From the NCBI RefSeq assembly GCF_902506415.1, contig NZ_LR733275.1, positions 3,753,856 to 3,817,855 of the forward strand: a DNA stretch of 64,000 nucleotides, written 5' to 3'. This DNA comes from Massilia sp. 9I (lineage in GTDB: Bacteria > Pseudomonadota > Gammaproteobacteria > Burkholderiales > Burkholderiaceae_D). The notes beneath the pieces are model-generated. The model did no database searches. It was not told where the DNA came from and saw only the letters and a program-made list of their open reading frames with translations. This document shows, piece by piece, positions 17,070 to 25,932 of this stretch (position 1 is the stretch's first letter; the number at the start of each line of letters is the position of its first letter). The position numbers were made by a program, and so were the translations under genes.

Positions 17070-18647
17070 TTAGCCCAAGCGCTCGGCGCCTGCCACCCCG
17101 TCGGCCACGCGGAACGCAGCCAGTTCTGCGATGGCCGATTTTGCATTCTGCACGTCGTCCAGGCCCATGAAGTGGCTCAAGGTCTCCTTCGGCGTGACTT
17201 CCATCAGCATGTAGCCGCGCCGGTCGCTGCGCCCGTACAGCATGTGCGGATTTCTGCCTACGTGCTCGTCGGTGCGCGCCTGCGGGCGCGAGCTCGAGGT
17301 CACCGAGGTGCCGACGAACTCGGTGGCCACCACCGCATTCTGCTTCGACACCGGCTTCGAGAAGTCTGGCCGCAGCGAAGTCGTATAGAAGCCGTGCACG
17401 TCGCCGGCCAGTACCAGCGGGTTGTGCGCGCCGTGCTTGACGATGGTGTCGAGCAGGCGCCGGCGCGCCGCGGGATAGCCGTCCCAGCCGTCGGTCCAGA
17501 AGCGCCCGTCCTCCGGCGTCACGATCGGCACGCTGCTCGACTGCGCCATCAGGGTCTGCTGCGCCAGGATGTTCCATTTCGCGCGCGAGGTCGCCAGGCC
17601 GGACTCGAGCCAGGCTTCCTGTTCCGCGCCAAGCATGCTGCGGCGTGGATCGCGCAATGCTTCGCAGGCGCGCGCGAACACGGCGTTCGAGCCGCCGCGC
17701 GTGGCCGACTTGGGGCAGGCCTGCGGCGAGCGGTACTGGCGGTCGTCGAGCACGTGGAAGCGCGCCAGCCGGCCCCAATCGTAGCGCTGGAACATTTCGA
17801 CAGAAGTGAAACCGTCGCGTACTACCTTCGGCAGGCGCAGCGGCATGTGTTCGTAGAAGGCCTGGTAGGCGGCCGCGCGGCGGGTGGCGAAGTCGCGCGC
17901 CAGGCGCTCGTCGCGCAGGCCGCCGTAGTCGTTGGCCACCTCGTGGTCGTCCCAGGTCACGATCCAGGGCGCGGCAAGGTGCGCCGCCTGCAGGTCCGGA
18001 TCGCTCTTGTACTGCGCGTAGCGCTTGCGGTAGTCCGCCAGGGTGAAGGACTCGTCGCTGCGCACCACCTTCTGCGGATGGCGCAGCTGGTAGGGGCCCC
18101 ACTCGTAGATGTAGTCGCCCAGGAAGGCGACCAGGTCGGGACTGGCCTGCGCGATGTGGCGATGCGCCGCGTAGCTGCCGAATTCCCAGTGCTGGCAGGA
18201 GGCCACCGCCAGCTTGAGCCGGGCCGGCATGTCCTCGCGCGCCGGGGCCGTGCGGGTACGCCCGACCGGGCTGACGGCGTCGCCCAGCATGAAGCGGTAC
18301 CAGTACCAGCGGCCGGGCGCCAGGCCTTTCACGTCGACGTGCACGCTGTGGGCGAGCTCCGGCGTGGCGACGGCGGAGCCCTTCGCTGCGATGTTGCGGA
18401 AGGCCTCGTCCTGCGCCACCTCCCAGCGCACGCTCATCGCCAGCGGCGGCGTGCTCTCGGCCTTGAGCGGGTCGCTCAGGACGCGGGTCCACAGGATGAC
18501 CGAATCGGGCAGCGGCGAGCCAGAGGCGACGCCCAGGCTGAAGGGGTAGGGGCCTTTCGCGGACGAGGCGCAGGCGCTGAGGCTGGCGCTGGCCAGCGCC
18601 GCCGACAGCCTTGCGGCGTCGAGCAGGAACAGCCGGCGCGCCGTCAT
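17070..18647 (-). CDS. phoD: PhoD-like alkaline phosphatase/phosphodiesterase
   Basis: A 525-residue exported metallophosphatase of the PhoD family. The N-terminus MTARRLFLLDAARL looks like a twin-arginine signal and ends in LSAC, so it may be a Tat-exported lipoprotein. The N-terminal PhoD domain spans about 35-140. The catalytic domain has LGDYIYEWG, TWDDHEVANDYGG and LAGDVHGFYT, which carry the metal ligands and nucleophile region. It releases phosphate from phosphomono- or diesters in the periplasm. It starts three bases after the stop of the thioesterase gene, so the two form an operon on the minus strand. No Pho box was recognised. Confidence 0.88.
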   Translation of the reverse strand: MTARRLFLLDAARLSAALASASLSACASSAKGPYPFSLGVASGSPLPDSVILWTRVLSDPLKAESTPPLAMSVRWEVAQDEAFRNIAAKGSAVATPELAHSVHVDVKGLAPGRWYWYRFMLGDAVSPVGRTRTAPAREDMPARLKLAVASCQHWEFGSYAAHRHIAQASPDLVAFLGDYIYEWGPYQLRHPQKVVRSDESFTLADYRKRYAQYKSDPDLQAAHLAAPWIVTWDDHEVANDYGGLRDERLARDFATRRAAAYQAFYEHMPLRLPKVVRDGFTSVEMFQRYDWGRLARFHVLDDRQYRSPQACPKSATRGGSNAVFARACEALRDPRRSMLGAEQEAWLESGLATSRAKWNILAQQTLMAQSSSVPIVTPEDGRFWTDGWDGYPAARRRLLDTIVKHGAHNPLVLAGDVHGFYTTSLRPDFSKPVSKQNAVVATEFVGTSVTSSSRPQARTDEHVGRNPHMLYGRSDRRGYMLMEVTPKETLSHFMGLDDVQNAKSAIAELAAFRVADGVAGAERLG

Positions 18648-18650
18648 GCT

Positions 18651-19091
18651 CTATTGGTGCGAGATCAGGGAATCGAGCGGCGGCAGCTGGCGCGGCTTGC
18701 GGTCCGGGCCGGTGGCGACATAGGTGAGCGTCGCTTCAGTGACCTTCACCACGTCGGCCTGCAGGCGGTTGCGCTCGGCATAGACTTCGACGCAGACGGT
18801 GATCGAGGTGTTGCCGACCTTGACGATGTCGGCGTAAAAGGACAGCAGGTCGCCCACGAACACGGGCTGCTTGAACAGGAAGGAGTTCACGGCGATGGTC
18901 GCCACGCGGCCGTTCGCGCGGCGGGTGGCCGGCAGCGAGCCGGCGACGTCGACCTGGGCCATGATCCAGCCGCCGAACACATCGCCGTACACGTTGGCGT
19001 CGGACGGCGCGGGCATCACGCGCAGTTCCGGCATCTTGCCTTGCGGCAGGCGAGTGGGAGAAGGGGAGGCGGCATTTTGTGGCGTGGTCAT
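18651..19091 (-). CDS. Acyl-CoA thioesterase, hotdog fold (YciA-like)
   Basis: A 146-residue hotdog-fold protein. The core ANVYGDVFGGWIMAQVDVAG carries the catalytic Asp of the YciA/BACH type, with IAVNSFLFKQPVFVGDLLSFYADI after it. It hydrolyses acyl-CoA to free acid and CoA in the cytosol. The start at 19091 (MTTPQNAAS) is chosen because the longer frame to 19175 has no family match and runs into the divergent gene's leader. It lies immediately before phoD. Confidence 0.88.
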   Translation of the reverse strand: MTTPQNAASPSPTRLPQGKMPELRVMPAPSDANVYGDVFGGWIMAQVDVAGSLPATRRANGRVATIAVNSFLFKQPVFVGDLLSFYADIVKVGNTSITVCVEVYAERNRLQADVVKVTEATLTYVATGPDRKPRQLPPLDSLISHQ

Positions 19092-19153
19092 CTTGTTTTC
19101 TCGGTAAAAGCTACAATCGTCCCGAATTGAACCATAAATCCCCAAGCCCTGCC

Positions 19154-21001
19154 ATGCGACGTACTCCTGCTTCAAGTGTCCCTTTACCGCCCGATGCGAA
19201 GGGCGTGCCGCGCAACGACTGGGCCACGCTGCGTACCCTGTTCCCCTACCTGTGGGTCTACAAGTGGCGAGTGCTGGCCGCGCTCGCCGCGCTGATCGGC
19301 GCCAAGATGGCCAACGTCGGCGTGCCGCTGGTGCTCAAGCGCCTGATCGACCAGCTCGCGATCGATCCGAAAGACCCGCACGCGCTGCTGGTGCTGCCGC
19401 TCGGCGCCCTGGTCGCCTACGGCCTGCTGCGCCTGTCCACCACCGTGTTTACCGAGCTGCGCGAATTCCTGTTCGCACGCGTCACGCAGCGCGCGGTACG
19501 GACCATCGCCCTGAAGGTGTTCCGCCACCTGCACGCGCTGTCGCTGCGCTTCCACCTGAACCGCCAGACCGGCGGCATGACGCGCGACATCGAGCGCGGC
19601 ACGCGCGGCGTGAACTCGCTGATCTCGTATTCCCTGTTTAACGTGCTGCCGACCCTGGTCGAGATCACGCTGGTGCTGGGCTACCTGGTGCTCAACTACG
19701 ACATCTGGTTCAGCGCCATCACCGCGGTGGCGCTGGCCAGCTATATCGCGTTTACCGTGATCGTGACCGAGTGGCGCACGCACTTTCGCCGCACCATGAA
19801 CGAGCTCGACTCCAAGGCGAATACCAAGGCCATCGATTCGCTGCTCAACTACGAAACGGTGAAGTACTTCGGCAATGAGGAATATGAAGCCAAGCGCTAC
19901 GACCAGGGCCTGCAAAGCTACGAGAACGCGGCGGTGCGCTCGCAAACCTCGCTGTCCTTCCTGAACACCGGCCAGTCCCTGATCATCGCCACCGCGGTGA
20001 CGCTGATCCTGTGGCGCGCGACCGAAGGCGTGATCGCCGGGACCATGACCCTGGGCGACCTGGTGCTGGTGAACTCGTTCATGATCCAGCTGTACATCCC
20101 GCTGAACTTCCTGGGCGTGATCTACCGCGAGATCAAGCAGAGCCTGGCCGACATGGAGCGCCTGTTCTCGCTGCTCGACCAGAACCGCGAAGTGGCCGAC
20201 AGCGCGGGCGCGCAGCCCCTGGTGACGCGCGGCGCGCAGGTCGAGTTCTCGCACGTCGAGTTCAGCTACGAGGCCAAGCGCCAGATCCTGTTCGACGTCG
20301 ATTTTTCCATCCCGGCCGGCACCACCACCGCGGTGGTGGGCCACAGCGGCTCGGGCAAGTCGACCCTGTCACGCCTGCTGTTCCGCTTCTACGAAGTGAA
20401 CGGCGGCGCGATCCGCATCGACGGCCAGGACCTGCGCGCCATCACCCAGGCCTCGCTGCGGGCCGCGATCGGCATCGTGCCGCAGGATACGGTGCTGTTC
20501 AACGACAGCATCGAATACAACATCGCCTACGGCCGGCCGGGCGCTTCGCACGAGGATATCGTGGCTGCAGCGCGCGCCGCCTCGATCCACGACTTCATCG
20601 AGAGCCTGCCGGACGGCTACCAGACCATGGTGGGCGAGCGCGGCCTGAAGCTGTCGGGCGGCGAGAAGCAGCGCGTGGCGATCGCACGCACGCTGCTGAA
20701 GAACCCGGCGATCCTGATTTTCGATGAGGCGACGTCGGCGCTGGACTCCAAGTCGGAGCAGGCGATCCAGGCGCAGCTGAAGGAAATCGCGAAGGACCGC
20801 ACGACCCTGGTGATCGCGCACCGCCTGTCGACCATCGCGGATGCCCAGCAGATCATCGTGCTGGATCACGGACGCATCGTCGAGCGTGGCACGCACCAGT
20901 CCCTGCTCGCGGCACGCGGGCTGTATCAGCAGATGTGGGAACGGCAGCTGGCGCGGCCGGATGAGGAACTGGCGTCGCCGCCGTTGGAGATTGCGAAGTA
21001 G
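19154..21001 (+). CDS. Atm1/HMT-type ABC exporter (fused membrane and ATPase domains)
   Basis: A 615-residue half-transporter. The membrane domain (about 30-330) has six helices and the Atm1-family signature NYETVKYFGNEEYE. The ATPase domain has Walker A GHSGSGKST, signature LSGGEKQRVAIAR, and Walker B AILIFDEATSAL. Mitochondrial Atm1 and bacterial relatives export glutathione-linked compounds or metals, supporting Fe-S or heavy-metal homeostasis. The ATG at 19154 gives a short polar N-terminus typical of the family; 62 bases separate it from the divergent thioesterase gene. Confidence 0.92.
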   Translation: MRRTPASSVPLPPDAKGVPRNDWATLRTLFPYLWVYKWRVLAALAALIGAKMANVGVPLVLKRLIDQLAIDPKDPHALLVLPLGALVAYGLLRLSTTVFTELREFLFARVTQRAVRTIALKVFRHLHALSLRFHLNRQTGGMTRDIERGTRGVNSLISYSLFNVLPTLVEITLVLGYLVLNYDIWFSAITAVALASYIAFTVIVTEWRTHFRRTMNELDSKANTKAIDSLLNYETVKYFGNEEYEAKRYDQGLQSYENAAVRSQTSLSFLNTGQSLIIATAVTLILWRATEGVIAGTMTLGDLVLVNSFMIQLYIPLNFLGVIYREIKQSLADMERLFSLLDQNREVADSAGAQPLVTRGAQVEFSHVEFSYEAKRQILFDVDFSIPAGTTTAVVGHSGSGKSTLSRLLFRFYEVNGGAIRIDGQDLRAITQASLRAAIGIVPQDTVLFNDSIEYNIAYGRPGASHEDIVAAARAASIHDFIESLPDGYQTMVGERGLKLSGGEKQRVAIARTLLKNPAILIFDEATSALDSKSEQAIQAQLKEIAKDRTTLVIAHRLSTIADAQQIIVLDHGRIVERGTHQSLLAARGLYQQMWERQLARPDEELASPPLEIAK

Positions 21002-21045
21002 ATCGTTGCGTTTCGCTGCAGGGTGTTCTTTGCCACCACAGGATG

Positions 21046-21156
21046 AACCGTCATCCCGGCGCAGGCCGGGATCCAATTCCGTTGTGGAGTGAGGACGCAT
21101 GCAGTATCGGTACGCATGCAAAATTGGATTCCGGCCTTCGCCGGAATGACGGTTTC
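21046..21156. repeat. BIME-like pair of inverted REP elements
   Basis: Two copies of the dispersed palindrome face each other: AACCGTCATCCCGGCGCAGG at 21046 with its partner CCGGGATCCAATTCCG, and the inverted copy from AAATTGGATTCCGGCC at 21120 to GGAATGACGGTTT at 21156. Between them GCATGC occurs twice (21098 and 21114). It sits between converging gene ends, the usual place for such elements, which can stabilise mRNA ends or bind gyrase. Confidence 0.82.
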
Positions 21157-21185
21157 TAAGCTAACAAAGGAAGGAAGTATGCGGA

Positions 21186-22265
21186 TCAGTAGGTATAGAA
21201 CATCCGCTGAATGTCCTTGGTATTGCTGGTCTTCGTCAACGCCAGCATCAGCAGGATGCGCGCCTTCTGCGGGCTGAGCGTATCCGACACCACGAAGTCC
21301 AGCTGATCATCATTGGCCTCGCCATTCCTCGCCACGATGCCCTGGCCCACGCGCGCCGAGCGCACGATCACGACACCCTTTTCACGCGCGGCGATCAGCG
21401 CCGGCTTGGTCTTGGCAGGCAAGCTGCCGTTACCCACGCCCGCATGCACCAGGCCCTTGGCGCCGGCTGCCACCAGCGCCTTTACCGCCACGTCGCCCAC
21501 GTTCGCATACGCATAGGCCACGTCCACCTGCGGCAGCGCATCCAGCTTCGTGATGTCGAATTCGGTCTCGGTCGTGTGCTTGCGCGTGACCTCGCGGTAG
21601 AAGAACGGCTTGCCGCCCTGGATGTAACCGATCATGCCCAGCTCCGCGGTGCGGAAGGTGTCGGCGGTGGTGGTGTTCGACTTGGTGACGTCGCGCGCCG
21701 CGTGGATCTGGTCGTTCATCGCCACCAGCACGCCCTTGCCGATCGCAGCCTGGCTGCCGGCCAGGTTGACGGCGTTGTACAGGTTGATTGGGCCGTCCGC
21801 CGACAGCGCGGTGGACGGGCGCATCGACCCGACCACCACCACCGGCTTCTTGCTCTTGACCACCAGGTTCAGGAAGTAGGCCGTCTCTTCCAGGGTATCG
21901 GTCCCGTGCGTGATGACGATGCCGTCCACGTTCGGCTGCGCCAGCAGGGCGTTGACGCGCTTGGCCAGGATCAGCCAGTGCTCGTTGCCCATGTTCTCGC
22001 TGGCGATCTGGAACACCTGCTCGCCCGTGACATTGGCGACCTTGGTGATTTCCGGAACCGCCTGGATCAGCGACTGCACACCCACGGTAGCGGCGGTATA
22101 GCCGACCGTGGTGGTGCTGGTGGCGCCGGTGCCGGCGATGGTGCCGCCGGTCGCCAGGATGGTCACGTTGGGCAGTTTGGCCGTCTGCGCCTGCGCCGCC
22201 GAGGCGAGCAGGAACAGAAAGGCGAACAGCGCCGTCATGGCGCGGGTGAAACCTTGGTGCAGCAT
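21186..22265 (-). CDS. ansB: Periplasmic type II L-asparaginase
   Basis: A 359-residue exported enzyme that splits asparagine (and often glutamine) into aspartate and ammonia. The signal peptide ends ASAAQAQ. The two catalytic threonines lie in ATGGTIAGTG and THGTDTLEET; SSNTT-like and SMRPSTALSADGP motifs also match AnsB. The ATG at 22265 is preferred over an upstream TTG since GAAGGAG stands six bases before it. It follows the secreted amidohydrolase gene by 24 bases on the same strand. With the nearby dicarboxylate symporter this suggests extracytoplasmic amino-acid scavenging. Confidence 0.93.
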   Translation of the reverse strand: MLHQGFTRAMTALFAFLFLLASAAQAQTAKLPNVTILATGGTIAGTGATSTTTVGYTAATVGVQSLIQAVPEITKVANVTGEQVFQIASENMGNEHWLILAKRVNALLAQPNVDGIVITHGTDTLEETAYFLNLVVKSKKPVVVVGSMRPSTALSADGPINLYNAVNLAGSQAAIGKGVLVAMNDQIHAARDVTKSNTTTADTFRTAELGMIGYIQGGKPFFYREVTRKHTTETEFDITKLDALPQVDVAYAYANVGDVAVKALVAAGAKGLVHAGVGNGSLPAKTKPALIAAREKGVVIVRSARVGQGIVARNGEANDDQLDFVVSDTLSPQKARILLMLALTKTSNTKDIQRMFYTY

Positions 22266-22289
22266 GTGATACTCCTTCAATAGAACTCG

Positions 22290-23573
22290 TTACGGCTTCT
22301 TGTAGACGACGCCGTCCTTCATGACGAACCTGACCTGCTCGAGCAGTTTCACGTCCTGCAGCGGGTCGCCTTCGACGGCCACGATGTCGGCGGCGAAGCC
22401 CGGCTCCACTTGACCCAGGCGTGCGGACTGGTCGAGCAGGGTGGCGGCGTGCAGGGTCGCGGCGCGGATCGCCTCGATCGGTTTCATGCCCGCTTCGACC
22501 ATGTAGCCGAACTCCTTGGCATTCTCGCCGTGTGGGAACACGCCGGCGTCGGTGCCGAAGGCGATCTTCACGCCGGCCTTGTGGGCGCGCGCAAACGTGG
22601 CCTGCAGCTGCGGGCCGATCGCGGCAGCCTTCGGGCGCACCAGGTCGGAATAGTAGCCGTCGATCTTGGCCTTGTCCGCCACGTAGCGGCCGGCCGAGAT
22701 GGTCGGCACGTACCAGTTGCCGGTCTTCTTGAACAGCTGGATGACTTCGTCGTCCATCAGGGTGCCGTGCTCGATCGAGTCGACGCCGGCGCGCAGCGCG
22801 CGCTTCATACCTTCGGCGCCGTGCGCGTGGGCCGCGACACGGAAGCCGTAGTCCTTGGCGGTGCTGACGATCGCCTTCAGCTCGTCCTCGGTGTACTGCG
22901 AGTTCTGGCCGTTGGCAGCCTGGCTCAGCACGCCGCCGGTGGCGGTAATCTTGATCAGGTCCGCGCCTTCCTTGTAGCGCTGGCGCACGGCCTGGCGGCC
23001 TTCTTCGGGGCTGTCGATCACGCCCTGTTCCGGACCGGGGTGGCCCACCCGCTCGCTCAGGAAGTGCGACAGGTTGTTGGTCGGGTCGGCATGGCCGCCG
23101 GTGGTGGCGATCGATTTACCCGCGGTGAACATGCGCGGACCGGGGACTTCGCCCGCGTTGATGGCGCGCTTGAGCGACACGTTCAGGCCGTCGGCCGCGC
23201 CGAGGTCGCGCACCGTGGTGAAGCCCGCCATCAGGGTGCGGTTTGCATACTTGACCGAGCGGTAGGCCATGTCCTGCGGATCGGCGGTGAGGCGGTCGCG
23301 GTAGGCGTCCACCACCGGCGCGGTTTCGCTGGTCAGGTGCACGTGCATGTCGATCAGGCCCGGCAGGCAGGCATGGCGCGACAGGTCGACGTTGCCCGCG
23401 GCCTGGGTCATCGGGCCGACCGATTTGATCACGCCGTTCTCGACCACGATGCTGACGCGCTCGCGCCAGGTGCCGCTCTTCACATCCAGCAGGCGGCCGC
23501 AGTCGACCGTCTGGGTGGCGGCGCTGGCGCCCGTTGCAACCAGCAGCAGGCCTGCCATGTACAGCTGTTTCAT
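22290..23573 (-). CDS. Secreted amidohydrolase (imidazolonepropionase/Xaa-Pro dipeptidase-like)
   Basis: A 427-residue exported metal hydrolase. The signal peptide ends GASAA. The TIM-barrel ligands are visible: DMHVHL, a Lys in LIKITATGG that may be carboxylated, VAAHAHG, SIEHGT and [10 protein letters not shown]. Such proteins are often annotated as amidohydrolases or prolidases; some cleave N-acyl or Xaa-Pro substrates. GAGGAG lies eight bases before the ATG. It precedes the asparaginase gene by 24 bases and is separated from the upstream symporter gene by a terminator. Confidence 0.88.
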   Translation of the reverse strand: MKQLYMAGLLLVATGASAATQTVDCGRLLDVKSGTWRERVSIVVENGVIKSVGPMTQAAGNVDLSRHACLPGLIDMHVHLTSETAPVVDAYRDRLTADPQDMAYRSVKYANRTLMAGFTTVRDLGAADGLNVSLKRAINAGEVPGPRMFTAGKSIATTGGHADPTNNLSHFLSERVGHPGPEQGVIDSPEEGRQAVRQRYKEGADLIKITATGGVLSQAANGQNSQYTEDELKAIVSTAKDYGFRVAAHAHGAEGMKRALRAGVDSIEHGTLMDDEVIQLFKKTGNWYVPTISAGRYVADKAKIDGYYSDLVRPKAAAIGPQLQATFARAHKAGVKIAFGTDAGVFPHGENAKEFGYMVEAGMKPIEAIRAATLHAATLLDQSARLGQVEPGFAADIVAVEGDPLQDVKLLEQVRFVMKDGVVYKKP

Positions 23574-23599
23574 GTCTCGCTCCTCATTATGGTTATATG

Positions 23600-23628
23600 A
23601 AAAAGGCCCTCCATCACTGGAAGGCCTT
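23600..23628 (-). terminator. Rho-independent terminator of the symporter gene
   Basis: Read on the minus strand, AAGGCCTTCC and GGAGGGCCTT form a stem around AGTGAT and are followed by TTTTTCATAT. It lies about 25 bases after the symporter stop, so the amidohydrolase-asparaginase pair is likely a separate or read-through unit. Confidence 0.85.
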
Positions 23629-23653
23629 CGGTACTGAAGCTAGGTATGTGCGC

Positions 23654-24919
23654 TCAACGCAGCGGCGCGACCGCCGGATCCTTGTTCGGCTCGGCCAGGT
23701 CGCCTTCCCACTTCGCGACCACCGCGGTGGCGATGCCGTTGCCGATCACGTTGGTGGCCGAACGGGCCATGTCCAGGAAGTGGTCGATGCCCAGCAGGAG
23801 CAGCAGGCCGGCTTCCGGGATGTTGAACTGGGCCAGGGTGGCAGCGATGACGACCAGCGAGGCGCGCGGCACGCCGGCCATGCCCTTGGAGGTCAGCATC
23901 AGCACCAGCATCATGGTCAGCTGGGTCGAGATGTCCAGTTCGATACCGTAGGCCTGGGCGATGAACACGGCGGCGAAGGTGCAGTACATCATCGAGCCGT
24001 CCAGGTTGAACGAGTAACCGATCGGCAGTACGAAGGCGGCCAGGCGGTTCTTGACGCCGAAGCGCTCCAGGCCTTCCAGGGTTTTCGGGAAGGCGGCTTC
24101 CGACGAGGCGCAGGTGTAGGCCAGGATGGTCGGTTCCTTCAGTTCGTTAATCAGGCGCAGCACGCGCGGGCCGAGGAAGGCCATGCCGATCAGGATCAGG
24201 ACCACCCACAGCAGCACGATGCCGAGGTAGAACTCGGCCATGAAGATGCCGTAGGTCGAGAGCACGCCCAGGCCGCTCTTGGCGATCACGCCGGCCACCG
24301 CCGCGAACACGGCGATCGGGGCGAAGTTCATCACGTAGCCGGTGACCTTCAGCATGATGTGGGCGACGCCGTCCACGGCGTCGATCAGCGGGGTGGCGCG
24401 CGCGCCCACGGCCGCGGCGGCGGTGCCGAAGAAGATCGAGAACACGACGATCTGCAGGATCTCGTTCTTGGCCATGCCTTCGACGATCGAGGCAGGCACC
24501 AGGTGGGTGATGAATTCCTTCAGCGTCAGGCTGGAGGTCGCAATGCCCGAGGACGTGCCGATCGGCGGCACCGCGCCGGACAGCGCCATCGCGTCGCCCG
24601 GACGGAACAGGTTCACCAGGACCAGGCCCAGGGACAGCGAGATGATGGAGGCGATGATGAACCAGCCCAGCGCCTTGACCCCGATGCGGCCCACTTCCTT
24701 GGCGTCGCCCATCTTGGCGATGCCGACCACCAGGGTCGAGAACACCAGCGGCGCGATGATCATCTTGATCAGGCGGAGGAACAGGGTCGTGACCAGCGAC
24801 ATGGTATCGGCGAAGCCGGCCGGGTTGGCGAAGTTGGTGTTGGCCACGTAGCCGACGACGATCCCGAGCACGAGGCCGATCAGGATATAAGTAGTCAGGC
24901 GGTTTCGTTTGGTGGTCAT
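23654..24919 (-). CDS. Dicarboxylate/amino acid:cation symporter (DAACS, GltP/DctA family)
   Basis: A 421-residue inner-membrane symporter. Family hallmarks are all present: the Ser-rich hairpin ASSEAAFPKTLE, NLDGSMMYCTFAAVFIAQA in TM7, the second hairpin TSKGMAGVPRAS, and DHFLDMARSATNVIGN in TM8 for binding dicarboxylate or acidic amino acids. It imports glutamate, aspartate or C4-dicarboxylates with protons or sodium. Lying next to a periplasmic asparaginase it could take up the released aspartate; that link is inference. A terminator follows the gene. Confidence 0.92.
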   Translation of the reverse strand: MTTKRNRLTTYILIGLVLGIVVGYVANTNFANPAGFADTMSLVTTLFLRLIKMIIAPLVFSTLVVGIAKMGDAKEVGRIGVKALGWFIIASIISLSLGLVLVNLFRPGDAMALSGAVPPIGTSSGIATSSLTLKEFITHLVPASIVEGMAKNEILQIVVFSIFFGTAAAAVGARATPLIDAVDGVAHIMLKVTGYVMNFAPIAVFAAVAGVIAKSGLGVLSTYGIFMAEFYLGIVLLWVVLILIGMAFLGPRVLRLINELKEPTILAYTCASSEAAFPKTLEGLERFGVKNRLAAFVLPIGYSFNLDGSMMYCTFAAVFIAQAYGIELDISTQLTMMLVLMLTSKGMAGVPRASLVVIAATLAQFNIPEAGLLLLLGIDHFLDMARSATNVIGNGIATAVVAKWEGDLAEPNKDPAVAPLR

Positions 24920-25144
24920 AAGTGCTTCCTGCGTTCCTGTGTCAGGACCTGTGCAAAGCCCGCGGCAGGGGATAACGCTGTCGCGGGTGGAGTTATCGGG
25001 GCGGTGCGCTGGCTCGGAAGAAGAACGGCCAGATCTGGAGAATAATGCAAGTTTCGCAGTATCCTAGGCGTTGGAAATGCTGTCAAGCATGCTTACATCC
25101 TGCGCGTTCGCGCGCGGCGAAGCACAAACAAATACAGGCACCAG

Positions 25145-25870
25145 ATGATCGAAATCGAGAATGTCAGCAAGTGGTACGGCAGCTTCCAGGTGCTGCGCGA
25201 TTGCAGCACCCATGTCGCGCGCGGCGACGTGGTGGTGGTGTGCGGGCCTTCGGGATCCGGCAAGTCCACCCTGATCAAGACCGTCAACGGGCTGGAGCCG
25301 TTCCAGGAGGGCAGGGTCGTGGTCGACGGCGTCTCGGTGGGCGATCCGGCGACCAGGCTGTCGCAGCTGCGCGCGCGCATCGGCATGGTGTTCCAGAATT
25401 TCGAACTGTTCCCGCACCTGTCGGTGCGCGACAACCTGACCCTGGCCCAGGTCAAGGTGCTGGGACGCAGCAAGACCGATGCGCTCGAGCGCGGCCTGGC
25501 CTACCTGGACCGGGTCGGCCTGCTGGCGCACAAGGACAAGTTCCCGAGCCAGCTCTCTGGCGGCCAGCAGCAGCGCGTGGCGATCGCGCGTGCGCTGTCG
25601 ATGGACCCGGTGGCGATGCTGTTCGACGAACCCACGTCGGCGCTCGACCCCGAGATGATCGGCGAGGTGCTGGACGTGATGGTGGGGCTGGCGCAGGAAG
25701 GCATGACCATGATGGTGGTGACCCACGAGATGGGATTCGCGCGCAAGGTGGCGGACCGGATCGTCTTCATGGACCACGGCAGCATCGTCGAGGACCGCCC
25801 CAAGGAGGACTTCTTCAATGCGCCGCAGTCGGAGCGGGCGCGCGAGTTCCTGGCGCGGATCATCCATTAA
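25145..25870 (+). CDS. Polar amino acid ABC transporter ATPase (GlnQ/GltL type), orphan
   Basis: A 241-residue ATPase with Walker [10 protein letters not shown], the signature [15 protein letters not shown], Walker [16 protein letters not shown] and switch His in [15 protein letters not shown]. All are close to GlnQ/GltL/HisP. Such ATPases power uptake of polar amino acids with a two-permease core and a periplasmic binding protein. None of these partners lies next to it, so it must serve a transporter encoded elsewhere or be a remnant. The 225-base divergent gap before it (24920-25144) holds no gene. A strong hairpin follows. Confidence 0.9.
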   Translation: MIEIENVSKWYGSFQVLRDCSTHVARGDVVVVCGPSGSGKSTLIKTVNGLEPFQEGRVVVDGVSVGDPATRLSQLRARIGMVFQNFELFPHLSVRDNLTLAQVKVLGRSKTDALERGLAYLDRVGLLAHKDKFPSQLSGGQQQRVAIARALSMDPVAMLFDEPTSALDPEMIGEVLDVMVGLAQEGMTMMVVTHEMGFARKVADRIVFMDHGSIVEDRPKEDFFNAPQSERAREFLARIIH

Positions 25871-25887
25871 TTCATCCACTGCAAAGC

Positions 25888-25913
25888 ACAACGGCGCCCG
25901 AGGGCGCCGTTGT
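25888..25913. terminator. Hairpin between converging genes
   Basis: ACAACGGCGCCC (25888-25899) and GGGCGCCGTTGT (25902-25913) are perfect reverse complements with a GA loop. The element lies between a plus-strand and a minus-strand stop codon and probably acts as a two-way terminator, although T runs are weak. Confidence 0.75.
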
Positions 25914-25932
25914 TCATGTCGCGTTCAAGCGA

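Noticed and set aside
16998-19130. 710-codon plus-strand frame across the phoD and thioesterase genes
   Set aside because: Antisense of two genes with clear catalytic motifs; it also starts inside a REP element.
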